Origin: Rubrobacter sp.
Lineage (GTDB): Bacteria > Actinomycetota > Rubrobacteria > Rubrobacterales > Rubrobacteraceae
NCBI GenBank assembly: GCA_013695335.1
Contig: JACDAR010000042.1
Location: 1-9,385, forward strand
Length of the DNA: 9,385 nucleotides
Direction of reading: 5' to 3'
In this document: one piece after another, positions 5,974 to 9,385 of the stretch
Layout of the letters: every line of letters begins with the position of its first letter
Position numbering within the stretch: position 1 is the first letter of the stretch
Program-made: the position numbers and the translations under genes
Notes under the pieces: model-generated
Databases searched by the model: none
Seen by the model: the letters and a program-made list of their open reading frames with translations, nothing else
Told to the model about the DNA's origin: nothing

Positions 5974-8900
5974 TTATACCTTGCTCAAGGGCGCTATCTC
6001 GGGGACGAACGTCCTTTCTTCCTCGCCGAACTTCACCACGATCCTGCCCCCGCCAGCCTCGACTACCTCCCCGACGCCGAACTTCGCGTGCCTGACCCGC
6101 TCGCCAGCGTGATACTCGGTGGACGAAGCCGCCCTCTCCATGGTTCCGAAACCACCACGCCTGGGCAACGCGCCACCCCATCCTCCGCTGCCCGCCCCGG
6201 CGGTTCCCCCTCCTGGCATTGCTCCGGCCCTGAACTCGTCAGGTATCTCGGAGAGAAAGCGTGACGGGATGCGGAACTCGCGTTCGCCCCAGTTGGAACG
6301 GAGCTTGGCGTATGTGAGGGCGAGGGTCTTCATGGCGCGGGTGATCCCAACGTAGAACAGCCGCCGTTCTTCTTCGAGGTTCTGCTCGTCCAGCGAGCGG
6401 GCGTGCGGGAAGGTGCCTTCCTCCATCCCGACCACGAACACGTGCTCGAACTCAAGTCCCTTGGCGTTGTGCAACGTCATCAGGGTGACCCGCCCCTCGG
6501 CCCCGACGGTGTCAGTCTCCGAGTACAGCGCCTGCTCCTGCAGGAAACCGTCGAGCGTCGGCTCAGGCTCGACCCGCTCGTATTCGCGGGCCGCGTTTAT
6601 AAGCTCCTCCAGGTTCTCCAGGCGAGATTCGGACTCTATGGTCCGCTCTTCTTCGAGTTCTTTGCGATACCCCGACTCTTCGAGAACGGCTGAGATCAAC
6701 TCCGCAGGCGCAACCTCCCGCGACGCAACCCGCCAGCCATCGAAGAGGTTTTTCACATCCGAACAAGCCTTCTTTGCCTTGCCCGATATACCCGCCTCGT
6801 TCGCCTCCGAGAGAGCTTCGTACAGCGAGATGCCGTTCATGCGGGCGTGATCCACGAGCTTCGCAACCGACGTGGCCCCGAACCCCCTTTTTGGTACGTT
6901 CACGATCCTCTCCAGCGAGGCGGCGTCCGCGGGGTTGGCGACCACTGCCAGGTATGCCATTGCGTCTTTGATCTCGGCCCGCTCGTAGAACCGGACGCCG
7001 CCAACGATCTGGTACGGCACGCCCTCCCGCACCAGCACGTCCTCCAAAGCCCGGCTCTGGGCGTTTGTCCTGTAGAAAACGGCAACATCCCGTGGCGAAG
7101 CGCCGGAATCCACGATCCGCTCTATCTCAGAGACCACGAACCGGGCCTCCGCATACTCGTCCGAAGCCGTGAACACCCGGATGCGCTCACCCTCGTCGCC
7201 CGCTGTCCACAGCTCCTTGTGCTTCCGGGAGGCGTTGTTCGCAACCACCGCGTTCGCCGCGGAGAGGATCGTCTGTGTCGAGCGGTAATTCTGCTCCAGC
7301 TTCACCACCGACGCCTCGGGATAGTCCCGCTCGAACTCCAGAATGTTCGAGATATCAGCCCCTCTCCAGCTATAGACCGAGTTGTGTGTGACGATGCCGT
7401 TAGCCACGAAGTTGTGCGTGTTCTCCACGTCCAGGTCGTAGACTGGCCGGTCCAGCAAGACCCGCTCCACGGACTCCACCACATCGTATCCGCCGTCTCC
7501 CGTGAACATGACCATCCCCGGCCTCACGGAGCCTGCCGGGATGAACGACAACGAGTTTCCCTCGCGCCAGCCCTGGCTCGTGCCCAGCCTGGCTTTGAAC
7601 ACGAGGTTGGTATCCAGAACTGCGCCTATGAGATCCGCGATCTGCATCAGACGTCCGAAATCCTTGTAGCAGGTCTCGAAGCGCCAGCTCGCGGAGCCGT
7701 TCTTCGCGGCCCGTACCGAGAGCCCGAGAGATTCCAGGGTGCGTCTTCCCTCTTCGTCGCGGCCCACCATCGAAATGCGGTGCATGGGCGAAGCCCCGCG
7801 CCGATCACCACACAGCGTAATTACGAGATTCCTCCGCCGCCCGGAATAACTCTGGGGCCGATAGTGTGGATGCTCCGGGTGCAGGCCACTCTCCGTCAGC
7901 AGTTCCATCGCGCTGCCCTCCGTATCGAAGAGGGAGAAGACACGCTTGATGTGCGCCTCGTCGTGTACCAGCCCGTTGACGCTTCCGCCCTTTCGCGGCA
8001 CGAAAGGCAGCGTCGGGATGCGGTGGCGCAGAGAAAGAACCATCTCCTCGGCGCGGGCCTCGACCTCGGTTGCGTGAGTGGAGATCACCCACACCGCATC
8101 CCCGTGTTCCTGGCGGCAACGCTGCACGAAACCGACGGTAGGCTTCACCCGCCCATTCGTGTACACACAGGAAGTCCCGAGCCTGTATCCGATGTCCTCC
8201 CTGTACATGAGGTACGTGAAGTACATCTGCGGCGTCAGGGCGAGCTTGTATCCAGCAAAATGCGTGTGCTCCGGCGTGCTAGTTATCTCCCGTCCAGCGT
8301 TCGTGGTTATCCGCACGCCATCCGTCTGTTCCCGCTTCGCGGCAGCAGTCACCCTCGCAGGACGAAAATCCCCGCTTCCGTACGCGCTCAGGACGCTGTC
8401 GCCCGCGGACACGTTTTCGATGGGCTTCTCCGTGCCGTCGGACAGCGTGATCTTCGTTCCCTCGACCAGACACTGATCGTCGTCACCAACGACACATAAG
8501 TTTCGATGTTTGGCTGCAAGTACGTTCACGAGACGATACTGGGCGTGGTTGGTGTCCTGGTACTCGTCCACGTGGATGTATTTGAAGCGCGTCTGGTAGC
8601 GGTCGCGGACTTCGGGGAACAGCTCCATGAGGGCGACGGTCTGCATTATGAGGTCGTCGAAGTCCATCGCGTTGTTCTCGTAGAGGCGTTTCTGGTACAG
8701 GTCGTAGACCTCGGCGACGTTCTCTGCCATGTAGCCTTCTGTGACGCGGAGGTAGTCGTCAGGGCCGTCGAGGCGGTTCTTGGCGCTGGAGATCTGGGAT
8801 TGGAAAGCGCGCGGGTTGAAGCGTTTGGGATCTTTTCCGAGTTCAACGATGCATCGCTTGACGAGACGCACCTGATCCGCGCCGTCGTAGATAGTGAACT

Positions 8901-9216
8901 CCCGTTTGTACCCGAGCTTGTCCGCGTGAACGCGCAGGATGCGGGCGCAGAAAGCGTGGAAAGTCGAGACCCACATCCGCCTCGAATCCGGGCCTACGAG
9001 GAGTGCTACCCGCTCCCTCATCTCCTGCGCCGCCTTGTTGGTGAAGGTGATGGCGAGGATCTCATCCGGCGCCGCGAGACCCTGATCCAGGATATGGGCG
9101 ATGCGATGCGTAAGCACGCGCGTCTTGCCGCTTCCGGCTCCGGCCAGGATCAGGAGCGGCCCCTCGGTCTGCGTGACGGCGTCGAGTTGCGTCGAGTTTA
9201 AAGATTCCAGAAGCAC
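5974..9216 (-). CDS. pcrA: PcrA/UvrD-type DNA helicase interrupted by an intein
   Basis: This is a superfamily 1A 3'-5' DNA helicase acting in repair and in removing proteins or R-loops from DNA. The precursor has 1080 residues; removing residues 249-612 leaves 716, a normal PcrA length. Motifs in order: Walker A AGAGSGKT (25-32); Ia ITFTNKAA (56-63); Ib STFHAFCARILR; II VDEYQDTN (216-223); III GDDDQ, then the intein, then SVYSWRGAD; IV KLEQNYRST (639-647); V TLMTLHNAKGLEFEHVFV (911-928); VI EERRLFYVGITRA (949-961). The C-terminus carries the Tudor-like element GERVRHAKFGVGEVVEA, which in PcrA contacts RNA polymerase. The start is a GTG at 9216, the only sensible start before LNSTQLDAVTQTEGP. 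It has no Shine-Dalgarno, and a TATACT box 7 nt upstream suggests a leaderless transcript. UvrD is the close alternative name. Activity requires splicing, because the insertion disrupts motif III. Confidence 0.95.
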   Translation of the reverse strand: MLLESLNSTQLDAVTQTEGPLLILAGAGSGKTRVLTHRIAHILDQGLAAPDEILAITFTNKAAQEMRERVALLVGPDSRRMWVSTFHAFCARILRVHADKLGYKREFTIYDGADQVRLVKRCIVELGKDPKRFNPRAFQSQISSAKNRLDGPDDYLRVTEGYMAENVAEVYDLYQKRLYENNAMDFDDLIMQTVALMELFPEVRDRYQTRFKYIHVDEYQDTNHAQYRLVNVLAAKHRNLCVVGDDDQCLVEGTKITLSDGTEKPIENVSAGDSVLSAYGSGDFRPARVTAAAKREQTDGVRITTNAGREITSTPEHTHFAGYKLALTPQMYFTYLMYREDIGYRLGTSCVYTNGRVKPTVGFVQRCRQEHGDAVWVISTHATEVEARAEEMVLSLRHRIPTLPFVPRKGGSVNGLVHDEAHIKRVFSLFDTEGSAMELLTESGLHPEHPHYRPQSYSGRRRNLVITLCGDRRGASPMHRISMVGRDEEGRRTLESLGLSVRAAKNGSASWRFETCYKDFGRLMQIADLIGAVLDTNLVFKARLGTSQGWREGNSLSFIPAGSVRPGMVMFTGDGGYDVVESVERVLLDRPVYDLDVENTHNFVANGIVTHNSVYSWRGADISNILEFERDYPEASVVKLEQNYRSTQTILSAANAVVANNASRKHKELWTAGDEGERIRVFTASDEYAEARFVVSEIERIVDSGASPRDVAVFYRTNAQSRALEDVLVREGVPYQIVGGVRFYERAEIKDAMAYLAVVANPADAASLERIVNVPKRGFGATSVAKLVDHARMNGISLYEALSEANEAGISGKAKKACSDVKNLFDGWRVASREVAPAELISAVLEESGYRKELEEERTIESESRLENLEELINAAREYERVEPEPTLDGFLQEQALYSETDTVGAEGRVTLMTLHNAKGLEFEHVFVVGMEEGTFPHARSLDEQNLEEERRLFYVGITRAMKTLALTYAKLRSNWGEREFRIPSRFLSEIPDEFRAGAMPGGGTAGAGSGGWGGALPRRGGFGTMERAASSTEYHAGERVRHAKFGVGEVVEAGGGRIVVKFGEEERTFVPEIAPLSKV
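7381..8472 (-). mobile_element. 364-residue intein in helicase motif III of PcrA
   Basis: This in-frame insertion starts at Cys249 and ends at Asn612 of the precursor, between GDDDQ and SVYSWRGAD. Splicing blocks are complete. Block A begins CLVEGTKITLSDG. Block B is GREITSTPEHTHFA with TPEH at 314-317. Block F is VYDLDVENTHNFVAN. Block G is NGIVTHN with the His611-Asn612 pair, followed by Ser613 as the +1 nucleophile. This predicts a class 1 intein that splices to give uninterrupted GDDDQSVYSW. About 250 residues lie between blocks B and F, too long for a mini-intein. I see no LAGLIDADG or HNH motif there. A stretch from GYRLGTSCVY through RCRQEHGDAVWVIST to LSLRHRIPTLPF looks conserved but I cannot assign it. 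Codons remain mostly G/C-ending, like the host, with slightly more A/T-ending ones, so the insertion is probably not very recent. Confidence 0.93.
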
Positions 9217-9223
9217 TGGAAAA

Positions 9224-9229
9224 AGTATA
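9224..9229 (-). promoter_or_regulatory. Candidate leaderless -10 element for pcrA
   Basis: TATACT, one mismatch from TATAAT, ends 7 nt before the GTG start at 9216, which puts the expected transcription start at or next to the start codon. The intervening ttttcca has no Shine-Dalgarno. No clear -35 is present. Confidence 0.5.
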
Positions 9230-9261
9230 GCAGGGCGTAGCCTGGCTTCTTCCCCGTTCGG

Positions 9262-9385
9262 CTAACCGGCTGTCCTGGATTGCGCGTATTTGAGGGCGGC
9301 GGGACGCACGAGAAATATGAGCAACAGGGAGAACTCGGCGACGTTTACGTTCACGAAGGAGATAAGGATGGCGATCAGGAACATG
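9262..9385 (-). CDS. C-terminal fragment of a membrane protein (start outside window)
   Basis: The frame is open from the right window edge to a TAG at 9264-9262. It reads MFLIAILISFVNVNVAEFSL, continues LLIFLVRPAALKYA, and ends QSRTAG. The roughly 30 hydrophobic residues suggest one or two membrane-spanning helices followed by a short basic cytoplasmic tail. The first Met in view need not be the true start. The pattern recalls the C-termini of small multi-helix channels such as the TMEM175/DUF1211 family, but too little is present to assign it. Its stop lies 45 bp before the pcrA start on the same strand, and the pcrA -10 box sits in that gap. Coding is supported by the hydrophobic composition and the mainly G/C-ending codons; a chance open frame remains possible. 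Confidence 0.5.
   Translation of the reverse strand, partial: MFLIAILISFVNVNVAEFSLLLIFLVRPAALKYAQSRTAG

Noticed and set aside
6847..8499. 550-codon open frame on the + strand opposite pcrA and its intein
   Set aside because: It is antisense to a well-supported helicase with all motifs in place. High GC makes long antisense frames common, and the translation is rich in His, Arg and Pro with no domain.
8506..9201. 231-codon + strand frame opposite the N-terminal part of pcrA
   Set aside because: It is an antisense shadow of Walker A through motif II of the helicase; its Val/Glu/Asp-rich translation mirrors the opposite codons.

Overview
This window is GC-rich bacterial chromosomal DNA with densely packed genes, mostly on the minus strand. 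The gene content suggests an actinobacterium, possibly a deep-branching one such as Rubrobacter or a relative. The reasons are high G/C at third codon positions, GatCA transamidosome subunits, a PcrA helicase with an intein in motif III, and apparently leaderless promoters. The taxon is an inference; no rRNA or other marker is present to prove it.

Layout from left to right. The + strand opens with the C-terminal tail (3-134) of a protein rich in Val-Gly-Gly-Val-Thr-Asp-Thr heptads. A GC-rich hairpin (159-195) follows. Next is a short minus-strand gene remnant (281-558) that still has a good Shine-Dalgarno site and coding-like composition but can be read through only with frameshifts. A + strand gene (620-1204) encodes an HdeD/DUF308-type six-helix membrane protein. 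It converges on gatA with only 12 bp between the two reading frames, where a 14-bp palindrome sits.

The rest is minus strand. In transcription order it runs: the tail of a membrane protein at the right edge (9262-9384), pcrA (5974-9216), a CBS/DRTGG-containing family II pyrophosphatase (4316-5938), a hairpin (4273-4310), an LtrA-family membrane protein (3037-4248), then gatC (2656-2937) and gatA (1217-2656), whose ends overlap as TGATG. pcrA and ppaC are 35 bp apart and probably co-transcribed. ltrA appears to have its own leaderless promoter just after the hairpin. gatC and gatA are translationally coupled, and gatB is not next to them.

The most notable element is the 364-residue intein (7381-8472) that interrupts PcrA exactly at GDDDQ/S in helicase motif III. 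Its splicing blocks look intact. Its central insert shows no LAGLIDADG or HNH motif that I can recognise. The other points worth following are the frameshifted small gene and the two leaderless -10 elements. I see no CRISPR array, rRNA, tRNA, insertion sequence or convincing new multigene system.
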